This document shows positions 44,164 to 53,026 of a stretch of 64,000 nt of DNA, piece after piece. A program made the translations under genes and the position numbers. Under the pieces are notes generated by a model. That model worked only from the letters and a program-made list of their open reading frames with translations, did not search any database and was not told the origin of the DNA. The stretch comes from Lysobacterales bacterium 63-13 (GTDB lineage: Bacteria; Pseudomonadota; Gammaproteobacteria; Xanthomonadales; Rhodanobacteraceae): positions 193,731-257,730 of the forward strand of contig MKWR01000013.1 in assembly GCA_001899855.1 (NCBI GenBank), in the 5' to 3' direction. Position 1 is the stretch's first letter. The number at the start of each line of letters is the position of its first letter.

Positions 44164-45240
44164 ATGCGCGACAGCCGCAGCGGCAATGCTTGTCTGCAAT
44201 CACCCCGCGATGAATTGAACCGCCCCGATGCCGCAGCCGGACCGCAATGGCGGGCCGGACTCGACGAGGAGTACGCCGATCTCGCCAAGCGCCTGGAAAC
44301 TCTGGTCCCGTGTCTCGAGATTCCCTTGCACCTGGCCTGGATCGACGCCATCCAGCGGCTCAAGCGCGAGCGTGGCGCGCTGATCATGGCGCACAGCTAC
44401 CAGTCACCCGAGATCTTCCACGGTGTCGCCGACATCACCGGCGATTCGCTGGCATTGGCCCAGGCCGCCGCCACCTGCGACAGCGACCTGATCGTCATGT
44501 GCGGCGTCAACTTCATGGCTGAAAGCACCAAGCTGCTGGCTCCGCACAAGCGCGTTCTGATCCCGGATCCCGAAGCCGGTTGTTCCCTGGCCACTTCCAT
44601 CACCGCCGCCGCCGTGCGCGCCTTGCGCGCACGGCATCCGGGCGTGCCGGTGGTCAGTTATGTCAACACCACGGCCGAGGTCAAGGCTGAATCCGACGCC
44701 TGCTGCACCTCGGCCAATGCCGTGCAGATCGTCGAGGCAATGGGTACCGACAAGGTCATCTTCCTGCCTGACCGCTATCTCGGCAATTGGGTGGCGACGC
44801 AGACCCGGGTCGAACTGGTGCTGTGGAACGGCACCTGCGAAGTGCATGAGACATTCACCGGACACGAGGCGCGGCATACCCGCGAAACCTTTGGCGCAAA
44901 ACTGGTCGCGCATCCCGAATGCTCGCCGGAGGTGCTTGCCGAAGCCGATTTCGTCGGCTCGACCACGGCAATGGGACGCTGGCTCGAACGCGAACAGCCG
45001 ACGCGCGTGGCCATGATCACCGAGTGTTCGATGGCCGACAATTTGCGCAATCGATTTCCACGCATCGAGTTCATCAAGCCCTGCAACCTTTGTCCGCACA
45101 TGAAACGCATCACCCTGCCGAACATCCACGCCTGCCTGCGTGACCTGCGCCACGAGATCCACATCGATGCGGCCGTGGCGACACGCGCCCGCGCCGCACT
45201 CGAGCGCATGCTCGCGGTGGGTCGACAGGAACACGTTTAA
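44164..45240 (+). CDS. nadA: Quinolinate synthase A
   Basis: [4Fe-4S] enzyme that condenses iminoaspartate with dihydroxyacetone phosphate to quinolinate in NAD synthesis. The 358-residue protein has the cluster cysteines in VMCGVNFMAE (about 115), in the CCTSANA region near 203 and in CNLCPHMK near 300, as in NadA, and the YVNTTAEVKAESD, SDICCTSAN-like and ETFGAKLVAHPECS motifs. The first ATG is 44164; an in-frame TTG at 44140 is possible. nadB overlaps by one base. Confidence 0.95.
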   Translation: MRDSRSGNACLQSPRDELNRPDAAAGPQWRAGLDEEYADLAKRLETLVPCLEIPLHLAWIDAIQRLKRERGALIMAHSYQSPEIFHGVADITGDSLALAQAAATCDSDLIVMCGVNFMAESTKLLAPHKRVLIPDPEAGCSLATSITAAAVRALRARHPGVPVVSYVNTTAEVKAESDACCTSANAVQIVEAMGTDKVIFLPDRYLGNWVATQTRVELVLWNGTCEVHETFTGHEARHTRETFGAKLVAHPECSPEVLAEADFVGSTTAMGRWLEREQPTRVAMITECSMADNLRNRFPRIEFIKPCNLCPHMKRITLPNIHACLRDLRHEIHIDAAVATRARAALERMLAVGRQEHV

Positions 45241-46703
45241 TGCCTGCACGGGCGCCGATCGTCGTGGTTGGCAGCGGCATTGCCGGGCTGTGCACTGCGC
45301 TGGCGGCCGCGCCGCGCCCAGTCGTGCTGCTCAGTCGCAAGGCCCGTGGCACGGACAGCGCAAGCGTGCTTGCCCAGGGTGGCATCGCCGCGGCGATTGG
45401 CCCCGGTGACAGCATCGAAAGCCATGTTGCCGATACCCTGGCCGCCGGCTGCGGGCTCAACGATGTGTCGCGCGTGCGCATGCTTGCCGCCGCGGCTCCG
45501 GCGGCGATTGAATGGCTGCAAGCGCAAGGCGTGGCATTCGATCATGCCGAGGGCACCCTGAAACTCGGTCGCGAAGGCGGCCATCGTTTCGCCCGTATCG
45601 TGCACGCCGGTGGCGATGCCAGCGGAGAGCGGATCAGCGCGGCACTGTCGGCGGCGGTTGCCGTCGCCGCGCATGTCGAGTGGCGCAGCGACGTCGACGT
45701 CGATGCACTGCTCATGCAGGGCAATCGCATCAGCGGCGTGCGCATCAATGCCGGTGGACACGCGGAGTCGATCGCCAGTCCGGCCGTGGTTCTGGCAACC
45801 GGTGGCATCGGCGCCTTGTTCGCGCGCACGACCAATCCCGAGGCTGCCGAAGGTTCCGGGCTTGCCCTGGCGATTGCCGCCGGCGCGGAAGTCCGTGACC
45901 TGGAATTTGTCCAGTTCCACCCGACCGCTCTCGATCTCGACAGCCATTCCCTGCCGCTGGTCACCGAGGCACTGCGCGGTGCCGGTGCGCGACTGCTCGA
46001 CCCGGACGGCAAGCCGATCATGGAAGGCTTGCATGCGCTGGCCGACCTGGCTCCGCGTGACGTGGTCGCCCGCCGTGTCTGGCAGGTGCGCAAGGAACAA
46101 GGTGCGGTAATGCTGGATGCGCGCAATCTCGATATCGACTGGCCACGGGCGTTCCCGACCGTGCTCGCCACCTGCCTGCGGCATGGCCTTGATCCGCGCC
46201 GCATGGCGATTCCGGTGACTGCCGCCGCGCATTTCCACATGGGCGGCATCCGTACCGATGGCGATGGCCGCAGCAGTATTGGAGGCCTGTACGCCGTCGG
46301 TGAAGTCGCCTGCAACGGCCTGCACGGCGCCAATCGCCTGGCCAGCAATTCACTGCTTGAGTGTGTGGTCACCGGTCGTCGTCTCGGCACACACCTGGGC
46401 GCTTGCATGGATTCCGAGGCCATTGAAGGCAGAACGCAGGCAATGGCAATTGGCAGCGGTCTCGATGCTGCTGAACTGAGCCTGCTGGGTGACACGCTGT
46501 GGCGCACGGCAGGCCCGTTGCGTTGCGGCGCGGGCCTGGCCGAAGGTCTGCGCATGCTGGAGCCCCTGCTTGCCCGCGGCTGGCAGGCGCGTCTCGCTTG
46601 CCAACTGTTGCTGGCGGCCAGCAAGCGTGCGCACAGCATCGGCGCGCATTGGCGTGAGGATGCCGAAAACGCGGTCAGCGTCGCCGCACCCATCGCCGCC
46701 TGA
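45240..46703 (+). CDS. nadB: L-aspartate oxidase
   Basis: FAD enzyme of 487 residues that oxidises aspartate to iminoaspartate, the substrate of NadA. The N-terminal GSGIAGLCTALAA motif binds FAD; the HFHMGGIRTDGDGRSSIGGLYAVGE and EVACNGLHGANRLASNSLLE blocks are typical of the succinate-dehydrogenase/NadB group. TAATG overlap with nadA. It can use oxygen or fumarate as electron acceptor, so it works with or without oxygen. Confidence 0.95.
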   Translation: MPARAPIVVVGSGIAGLCTALAAAPRPVVLLSRKARGTDSASVLAQGGIAAAIGPGDSIESHVADTLAAGCGLNDVSRVRMLAAAAPAAIEWLQAQGVAFDHAEGTLKLGREGGHRFARIVHAGGDASGERISAALSAAVAVAAHVEWRSDVDVDALLMQGNRISGVRINAGGHAESIASPAVVLATGGIGALFARTTNPEAAEGSGLALAIAAGAEVRDLEFVQFHPTALDLDSHSLPLVTEALRGAGARLLDPDGKPIMEGLHALADLAPRDVVARRVWQVRKEQGAVMLDARNLDIDWPRAFPTVLATCLRHGLDPRRMAIPVTAAAHFHMGGIRTDGDGRSSIGGLYAVGEVACNGLHGANRLASNSLLECVVTGRRLGTHLGACMDSEAIEGRTQAMAIGSGLDAAELSLLGDTLWRTAGPLRCGAGLAEGLRMLEPLLARGWQARLACQLLLAASKRAHSIGAHWREDAENAVSVAAPIAA

Positions 46704-46721
46704 GCCAGGGAGCGTCCCGCC

Positions 46722-47138
46722 ATGGCAAGCGGCCCGCACGAACTGCACGATGCCAAAGCGTGCAGCCATCTGATCCTGTATGTGGCGGACCAGGCCCGCA
46801 GCACGCAGTTTTACCAAAGCGTGCTGGGCGCGCCGCGTCTCGATGTTCCCGGCATGAGCGAATTCGACTTGCCCGGAGGCGCCGTGCTCGGCCTCATGCC
46901 GGAAGCCGGGATCCGCAGGCTGCTGGGTCCCGTCCTGCCCGATCCGGCGGCCGCGCAAGGGATACCGCGCGCCGAGCTTTACCTGCTGGTGGCCAATGCC
47001 ACGGAGTTGCACCAACGCGCCCTCGCCGCTGGCGCAGTCGAGCTGAGTCCGCTGTCCTTGCGCGACTGGGGCCATCGTGTTGCCTATGCGCTGGATGCCG
47101 ATGGCCACGTGCTCGCCTTCGCCTCACTGCCTGTTTGA
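46722..47138 (+). CDS. VOC-family (glyoxalase/bleomycin-resistance-like) protein
   Basis: A 138-residue single-domain VOC protein with the SHLILYVADQARSTQFYQSVLGAPR start and a metal-site like GHRVAYALDADGHVLAFAS end. Substrate is unknown; VOC members include lactoylglutathione lyases, dioxygenases and antibiotic-binding proteins. It lies 18 bases after nadB and probably shares the transcript. Confidence 0.82.
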   Translation: MASGPHELHDAKACSHLILYVADQARSTQFYQSVLGAPRLDVPGMSEFDLPGGAVLGLMPEAGIRRLLGPVLPDPAAAQGIPRAELYLLVANATELHQRALAAGAVELSPLSLRDWGHRVAYALDADGHVLAFASLPV

Positions 47139-47273
47139 ATCCGGGCGCGATGTTCACGCGCCCGCTGCTGATGCACGTCAAGGCGGAAGTTGCGCCACGC
47201 ACGCACACTGCCGCGCAGCGGTCCGCCGGTATGGGTGCCAGATCACTTGTCGAACGCTGATTCCGATACGACC

Positions 47274-48743
47274 ATGGCTTATCACGACCTGCGCGCCTTC
47301 CTCGAACGACTTGAACTGAACAAGGCGCTGCTGCACGTCAGCGATGCAGTCGATCCGGTGCTTGAAAGCACGGCTTTGTGCCTGCGTTCGCTGCGTGCCG
47401 AAGGCCCGGCACTGATGTTTGATTCGATGATCGGCTCGCCGCACGCGATGCTCGGCAACCTGTTTGGCCACCGCAAGCGCATCGAAGCGGCGCTGGCCGG
47501 ACGCCCGCTGTCCTCCTTGCGCGAGCTAGGCGAATTGCTGGCATCGATCAAGGAACCGCGCTGGCCATCCAGCCTGCGCGGGGCGCTGTCAACCTGGCCG
47601 GAGCTGGCGCAACTGGCGCATGTCGCCCCGCGCACGCTCAAGGATGCCGCCTTCCTCGATGAGGTCGTGCATGCCGACGAGGTCGACCTGTCGCGCCTGC
47701 CGATCCAGAAATGCTGGCCGGGAGACGTCGATCGCCTGATCACGCTTGGCATGGTCATCACGCGCGGCACGCGACAGCCACGACAGAACATCGGCATCTA
47801 CCGGCAGCAGCCGATTGCGCGCAATCGCGTGATCATGCGCTGGCTGCCGCATCGCGGCGGCGCGCTCGACTACGCGGACTGGTGCCGGGCGCATCCGCAG
47901 CAGCCATTCCCGATCATGGTTGCGATCGGCGCCGATCCGGCGACCTTGCTCGCCGCCGTCGCGCCGGTGCCGGACACCTTGTCGGAATACGAATTTGCCG
48001 GCTTGTTGCGCGGCGAGCGCACGCGCATCTGGCACAGCGCGCTGACCGGACTGGATGCGCCGGCGGGGGCGGAAATCCTCCTCGAAGGCTTCATCCATCC
48101 CGGCGATGTCGCGCTGGAAGGGCCATTTGGCGACCACACCGGTTACTACAACGCGCAAGCGGAGTTTCCGGTGATGACCATCGAGCGCATGTCGCTGCGC
48201 CGCAATGCCATTTACCACGGCAGCTACATGGGCCGTGCGCCATTTGATGAACCCTCGGTGCTGGCTTTGGCGCTGAACGATCTGTTCGTGCCGATCCTGC
48301 GCCGCGTGTTTCCCGAGATCGTCGATTTCCACCTGCCCGCAGCGGCCTGTTCGTATCGCCTCGCCGTGGTTTCCATCCGCAAGCAGTACGCGGGACACGC
48401 GCGCCGCGTGATGATGGGCATCTGGTCGTACCTGCGCCAGTTCACCTACACCAAGTTCGTCATCATCACCGACGAGGACATCGATGTTCGCGACTGGTCA
48501 CAGGTGCTGTGGGCGTTGTCGACACGGGTCGACCCGGCCCGCGACAGCATGCTGGTCGAAGGCACGCCAATCGACTATCTCGATTTCGCCGGCCCGGTCG
48601 CCGGCATCGGCTCGAAACTCGGCATCGATGCCACCAACAAATGGCCAGGTGAAACCAGCCGCACCTGGAGCCAGCCGATCCAGCCCGATGCGGCGGTCGA
48701 CAAGCGCGTCGAGGCGCTGTGGCAGCGCCTCATGCAGGCCTGA
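47274..48743 (+). CDS. ubiD: UbiD-family decarboxylase
   Basis: prFMN-dependent decarboxylase, 489 residues, of the UbiD size and type (4-hydroxy-3-polyprenylbenzoate decarboxylase of ubiquinone synthesis). Visible are LIQ-type Arg-Glu-Glu elements: NIGIYRQQPIARNRVIMRW, EGPFGDHTGYY, RAPFDEPSVL and KFVIITDEDIDVRDW. ATG 47274 is chosen; a longer frame lacks family sequence. UbiX is not in the window. The chromosomal link with ubiT-ubiU-ubiV about 5-9 kb on is notable. Confidence 0.92.
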   Translation: MAYHDLRAFLERLELNKALLHVSDAVDPVLESTALCLRSLRAEGPALMFDSMIGSPHAMLGNLFGHRKRIEAALAGRPLSSLRELGELLASIKEPRWPSSLRGALSTWPELAQLAHVAPRTLKDAAFLDEVVHADEVDLSRLPIQKCWPGDVDRLITLGMVITRGTRQPRQNIGIYRQQPIARNRVIMRWLPHRGGALDYADWCRAHPQQPFPIMVAIGADPATLLAAVAPVPDTLSEYEFAGLLRGERTRIWHSALTGLDAPAGAEILLEGFIHPGDVALEGPFGDHTGYYNAQAEFPVMTIERMSLRRNAIYHGSYMGRAPFDEPSVLALALNDLFVPILRRVFPEIVDFHLPAAACSYRLAVVSIRKQYAGHARRVMMGIWSYLRQFTYTKFVIITDEDIDVRDWSQVLWALSTRVDPARDSMLVEGTPIDYLDFAGPVAGIGSKLGIDATNKWPGETSRTWSQPIQPDAAVDKRVEALWQRLMQA

Positions 48744-48758
48744 TGCGTGGCGAGCCAC

Positions 48759-49196
48759 TCAGTCTTCGCGGTGCACGACCGCGTTGATCTCGCCCTCCGC
48801 CGACAGCGAGTTGGAGATCAGGCAAGTCTTTTTTGCCTTGAGCAAGGCCTTCAGCGCCGCTTCCTCATCCGTGCCGGGCGGGACGTGCAGATCCACGCGC
48901 ATGCTGTAGTGGGTGAAACGGGTCACGCCATCGACGCGATCGAGCTTGGCTTCCACGTTGCAGCCGATGCGTGTCCAGGCGAGTCCGCCAACGCGGGCAA
49001 TCGCGCGAAAGCTGAGCAGGTAGCAATCGGCGATTGCACCCACCAGCAAGGTCTCCGGCGACCAGGCATTGCCCGGGCCGCCGAATTCGGCCGGTGGCCA
49101 GCTCTGCAGCGCATCGAGGCCGGCCGAGGTCAGGGTCACCGCGCCCTCGCGTGCGGCATTCCCGGCAACACGGTAGATATGTGGAAATGCTTGCAT
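48759..49196 (-). CDS. OsmC-family peroxiredoxin-like protein
   Basis: A 145-residue OsmC/Ohr family protein; the catalytic cysteines are in AIADCYLLSFRAIAR and KTCLISNSLS. This pattern fits the OsmC rather than Ohr subgroup. The start ATG 49196 is supported by GGAG at 49203-49206, seven bases upstream. It is convergent with ubiD, and its upstream region carries a FNR/DNR-like palindrome shared with cdd. Confidence 0.9.
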   Translation of the reverse strand: MQAFPHIYRVAGNAAREGAVTLTSAGLDALQSWPPAEFGGPGNAWSPETLLVGAIADCYLLSFRAIARVGGLAWTRIGCNVEAKLDRVDGVTRFTHYSMRVDLHVPPGTDEEAALKALLKAKKTCLISNSLSAEGEINAVVHRED

Positions 49197-49260
49197 GTTT
49201 GTGCTCCGCATGGATGGATGAAAGGCCTGCCTACGCTATCGGCAGCGCCGGCGACCCGGG

Positions 49261-49274
49261 CTGATCCAGGTCAA
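49261..49274 (-). promoter_or_regulatory. FNR/DNR-like site between osmC-like gene and cdd
   Basis: CTGAT-CCAG-GTCAA (minus strand: TTGAC-CTGG-ATCAG) matches the CRP/FNR-family palindrome at eight of ten positions. It lies 65 bases upstream of the OsmC start and 75 bases upstream of the cytidine deaminase start, in the divergent gap between them. Confidence 0.4.
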
Positions 49275-49348
49275 GCTCCGCAGCAAAGGGCCGCGGCAGC
49301 GCTGCTAGAATCGTCTCCGGCACAGCTGTACGGAAATCGGTGAAAACA

Positions 49349-49765
49349 ATGCATGAGAGTGATCTTGGCGACCTGCGTGAACAGGCGGAACGTGCATCGC
49401 GACAAGCACGTGCGCCCTACTCCGGATTGTTTGTCGGTGCAGCATTGCGCTCGGCCAGTGGTCAGATCCATCGCGGCTGCAATGTCGAGAACGGTGCCTT
49501 GCCGCTGGGCAGTTGTGCCGAGCGCGGGGCGATCGCCGCCGCCGTGCTGGCCGAAGGCCCGGATTTCGGACTGGTCGAAATCGCCGTGGTGGCGAAGACG
49601 GCCGATGGCACCGTGCAAGCGGTTTCACCCTGCGGCGCGTGTCGCCAGTTGATCGCCGAATCCGGCCCGGCCGCCCGCATCGGCTTCCATTCCACCAACA
49701 ACGCCTGGGTCATCGCCACCAGCGCCGAGTTGCTCCCCTACGCCTTTGTCCTGCCGGAATCCTGA
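49349..49765 (+). CDS. cdd: Cytidine deaminase
   Basis: Deaminates cytidine and deoxycytidine to uridine forms, feeding the adjacent deo genes. The 138-residue protein has the zinc motifs CAERGAI (His replaced by Cys, as in homotetrameric CDA) and PCGACRQ. The start is ATG 49349 (in-frame GTG 49340 also possible; neither has a strong ribosome binding site). Its last 28 bases overlap the convergent deoD gene. Confidence 0.94.
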   Translation: MHESDLGDLREQAERASRQARAPYSGLFVGAALRSASGQIHRGCNVENGALPLGSCAERGAIAAAVLAEGPDFGLVEIAVVAKTADGTVQAVSPCGACRQLIAESGPAARIGFHSTNNAWVIATSAELLPYAFVLPES

Positions 49766-50481
49766 GCTTCGTCTTCCCGCCTCAGCAAGCTTTCCAGCGC
49801 CAGTTCCGCCATGCGTGCGAGGCCATGTTCGCGCTGGTCGGCGGCCATGTGCTCATCGCGCTGCAGGTGGTCCGTCATCGTCAGTACCGAAAGTGCCTGG
49901 ATGTTCTCGCGCATGGCCACGCCGTACAGCCCGGCCGATTCCATTTCAATGCCGCAAATGTGATGCCGCGCCAGCAGCGGCAGGATGTTGGCGTCACCAT
50001 CGTAGAAGCAGTCGGTACTGAACACATGGGCAACGCGCACGGCCATGCTGCTGCGTCGGGCCTGTTCGTGCACGGCCTGCAGCAAGGCGAAATCCGCGCA
50101 CGCGGCCAGGTCATGGCCACCGAAATGCAGGCGATTGAAAGCGGAATCGGTGGAAGCTGACTGCGCGAGCAGCAAGTCGCCGATGGCGACATCGCCAATG
50201 CCGCCGCAAGTGCCGACGCGCACGATGCGCCTGACCCGGTAGCTGCGTGCCAGCTCGGTGGCGTAGATCGCGCACGAGGGAATGCCCATGCCGCTGCCCA
50301 TGATCGTCACCGGCATGCCGCGATAACTGCCGGTGAAGGCGAGCATGTTGCGGCGCGCGCTGACCTCGCTGCAGTCATCCAGGAACATCTTGGCGATATG
50401 CCGGGCGCGCAGGGGATCGCCTGGCAACAGCACGGTTGGCGCGATGCTGCCGAGCTCGGCGGCGATATGCGTGGTACTCAT
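49738..50481 (-). CDS. deoD: Purine-nucleoside phosphorylase (DeoD)
   Basis: Phosphorolyses purine (deoxy)ribonucleosides. The 247-residue protein has the phosphate-binding LPGDPLRARHIA and GSGMGIPSCAIYATEL blocks and the MESAGLYG base-recognition segment with the C-terminal DHLQRDEHM region, typical of hexameric DeoD. It overlaps deoB by four bases, and its 3' end overlaps the convergent cdd. Confidence 0.95.
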   Translation of the reverse strand: MSTTHIAAELGSIAPTVLLPGDPLRARHIAKMFLDDCSEVSARRNMLAFTGSYRGMPVTIMGSGMGIPSCAIYATELARSYRVRRIVRVGTCGGIGDVAIGDLLLAQSASTDSAFNRLHFGGHDLAACADFALLQAVHEQARRSSMAVRVAHVFSTDCFYDGDANILPLLARHHICGIEMESAGLYGVAMRENIQALSVLTMTDHLQRDEHMAADQREHGLARMAELALESLLRREDEAQDSGRTKA

Positions 50482-51701
50482 GCAGGTGTCTCGCTGATTC
50501 GACGCAGGAAGCTGTGGCCTTCGGCAAGCGCGGGCAGGCCCAGATGGCTGGCCATGCTCTGGCCAATGTCGGCAAAGCTGTCACGTCGGCCAATCGCGCG
50601 GGCGGCAATGCCCGGCCCCGAAGCCAGCACCGGAATGCATTCGCGGGTGTGGTCGCTGCCGGGGAAGGTCGGATCACAACCGTGGTCGGCACTGAGCACG
50701 AGCAGGTCGTTGCGACGCAAGCGGCGACGCAGGCGCCACAGGCGCACGTCGAACGCTTCCAGCGCGCCGGCATAGCCGAAGACATCGCGCCGATGCCCGT
50801 AGACACTGTCGAAATCGACGAAGTTGGTCGCGATCATGCTGCCATTGCGAGCCTCGTCCATGGCCAGCAGGGTGGCATCGAACAAGGCGTCGTGGCCATT
50901 GGCATGCACACTCCGGCTGATGCCGCGCGCGGCGAAAATATCCGAGATCTTGCCGATTGCGATCACCTCGTTGCCGCTTTCGACGACGGCATCGAGCAAG
51001 GTCGGTGCCGGAGGCGGCAGCGAGTAGTCGTGGCGATTGCCGGTGCGCTTGAAGTCATCCGCCGAACGGCCGACAAACGGGCGTGCGATGACGCGGGCGA
51101 TATTGAATGGGGCGAGCAGGCGGCGGGCTATCTCGCACACCGCATACAGGCGTCCAAGTCCGAAGCGGTGTTCGTGGGCGGCGATCTGCATCACCGAGTC
51201 GGCCGAGGTGTAGACGATCGGACAACCGCTGTCGAGATGCTGCTCGCCAAGACGCTTGAGGATTTCGGTTCCCGAGGCATGGCAGTTGCCGAGCACGCCC
51301 GGCAGGCCGGCTTCCTCGATCAGGGCCTGCAGCAATTGCGGGGGGAAGCTGTTCTCGGCGTTTTCAAAATGTCCAAAAGGTTGGCTGACGATGACCCCGG
51401 CGGTTTCCCAGTGACCGGACGGTGTGTCCTTGCCGGCAGCGCGCTCGCAGGCAAAGCCCCACACGCCTTCCGGCACCGGCAGATCGGCAAAGCCTGCCGC
51501 CACCCGGCCTTGCGCGGCGGCATGCGCATGCGGCAGGCCGAGACGACTTAGGTTCGGCAAGCGCAACGGTCCGCGCGCTGCGGTGGCACAGGCGGCGGCA
51601 ATATGACCGAACGTATCCGCACCCTGGTCGCCCCAATCCGCAGCATCCGGTGCCGCGCCGACGCCCAGTGAATCAAGCACGAGCCAGATGACCCGGCTCA
51701 T
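50478..51701 (-). CDS. deoB: Phosphopentomutase
   Basis: Interconverts ribose-1-phosphate and ribose-5-phosphate (and deoxy forms), linking DeoA and DeoD products to DeoC. The 407-residue alkaline-phosphatase-fold enzyme has the metal motifs LVLDSLGVGAAPD, DKHSGHW-like SGHWETAG and DHGCDPTFPGSDHTRE, the phosphothreonine-containing domain. Overlaps deoD and deoA by four bases each. Confidence 0.95.
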   Translation of the reverse strand: MSRVIWLVLDSLGVGAAPDAADWGDQGADTFGHIAAACATAARGPLRLPNLSRLGLPHAHAAAQGRVAAGFADLPVPEGVWGFACERAAGKDTPSGHWETAGVIVSQPFGHFENAENSFPPQLLQALIEEAGLPGVLGNCHASGTEILKRLGEQHLDSGCPIVYTSADSVMQIAAHEHRFGLGRLYAVCEIARRLLAPFNIARVIARPFVGRSADDFKRTGNRHDYSLPPPAPTLLDAVVESGNEVIAIGKISDIFAARGISRSVHANGHDALFDATLLAMDEARNGSMIATNFVDFDSVYGHRRDVFGYAGALEAFDVRLWRLRRRLRRNDLLVLSADHGCDPTFPGSDHTRECIPVLASGPGIAARAIGRRDSFADIGQSMASHLGLPALAEGHSFLRRISETPA

Positions 51702-53026
51702 GCCCGCACTCCTGGCCGATGCCAGCGCAGCAGCGGTGGCAGCGCAGGTGCTTCCTCATCGATGCGGAATGCGCCCAGCACGCGCTCGGCGACCGACTCG
51801 GCCATTGCCGGCGTGCGCGCATGGACGATCGCCAAAGGCTGCCCCGCGGAAACCGTTGCGCCAAGATCGAGCACGGCGGACAACCCCACGGCGTGGTCGA
51901 TTGCCTGCCCGGCCTGGCTGCGCCCGCCGCCCAGCGCCACCACGATCTCGCCAAGTCCACGCACATCGATTTGGCCGACAAATCCGGCGCGCCTTGCATG
52001 GATGGCCTGTTGCACCGGCGCCTGCGGCAACCAGGCATCGATATCCGCAAACAGTGAACGCGGCCCGCCCAGCCCAGCCACCATGCGCTCGAAGCGTTCG
52101 GCCGCCGCTCCTGATTCAAGGGCGCGCAGGATCGCGCCGCGCGCCGTGTCCTCGTCGCTGGCGAGTCCGCCCATCTGCAGCAAGGCCGCGGACAAGGCGA
52201 TGCTCAACTCGAGCAGGCGCGCACCACCGCCGCGTCCGCTCAACAGATCAAGCACCTCGCGCAGTTCAAGCGCATTGCCGGCACTGTTGCCGAGCACCTG
52301 GTGCATGTCGCTGATGGCCGCGCGCACCTGCATGCCGCTGCCTGCCGCCGCATCCAGCAGGCGATCGGCCAGATCCCGCGCCGCGTCTTCATGTGCAAGC
52401 TGGGCGCCGCTGCCGACCTTGACATCAAGCACCAGCGCCTGCGCACCACCGGCCAGCTTCTTGGAAAGGATTGATGCAACCATCAAGGCCGGCACATCGA
52501 CCGTTGCGGTGACATCACGCACCGCATACAGGCGACGATCGGCGGGTGCCAATGCATCGCTTTGACCGACAATCACGCAGCCCGCATCGGCCAGCACGGC
52601 GCGCATGCGCGCATCGACCGGATTGATCGTGTAGCCGGGAATGCTTTCGAGTTTGTCGAGGGTGCCGCCGGTATGGCCGAGGCCACGTCCGGAAATCATG
52701 GGCACGTAGGCACCGCAAGCGGCCAGCAAGGGTGCCAGCAGCAAGCTCGTGCAATCGCCCACCCCGCCGGTCGAATGCTTGTCGAGCAGTGGTCCGGGCA
52801 GATCGTCCCAGCGCAGGCGTGATCCGGAATCGCACAGGGCGAGGGTCAGCGCGCGGGTTTCCCCGGCGTCCATGCCACGCCAGGCCACGCTCATGGCAAA
52901 TGCGGCAATCTGCGCATCGCACCATGAGCCATCGGCAATGCCGTTGGCGATCGCCTGCACTTGCCGCGCGTCGAGGCGTTGGCCTTCGCGCTTGTGGCGT
53001 ATCAGCGCCGCCGCATCGGCAGCCAT
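51698..53026 (-). CDS. deoA: Thymidine phosphorylase
   Basis: Phosphorolyses thymidine and deoxyuridine. About 442 residues, with the signature LDKHSTGGVGDCTSLLLAP phosphate-binding loop near 85-100 and the ISGRGLGHTGGTLDKLESIPG motif. ATG 53026 overlaps the deoC stop by one base (TGATG), which decides the start over a longer frame. The deo operon order is deoC-deoA-deoB-deoD. Confidence 0.95.
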   Translation of the reverse strand: MAADAAALIRHKREGQRLDARQVQAIANGIADGSWCDAQIAAFAMSVAWRGMDAGETRALTLALCDSGSRLRWDDLPGPLLDKHSTGGVGDCTSLLLAPLLAACGAYVPMISGRGLGHTGGTLDKLESIPGYTINPVDARMRAVLADAGCVIVGQSDALAPADRRLYAVRDVTATVDVPALMVASILSKKLAGGAQALVLDVKVGSGAQLAHEDAARDLADRLLDAAAGSGMQVRAAISDMHQVLGNSAGNALELREVLDLLSGRGGGARLLELSIALSAALLQMGGLASDEDTARGAILRALESGAAAERFERMVAGLGGPRSLFADIDAWLPQAPVQQAIHARRAGFVGQIDVRGLGEIVVALGGGRSQAGQAIDHAVGLSAVLDLGATVSAGQPLAIVHARTPAMAESVAERVLGAFRIDEEAPALPPLLRWHRPGVRA

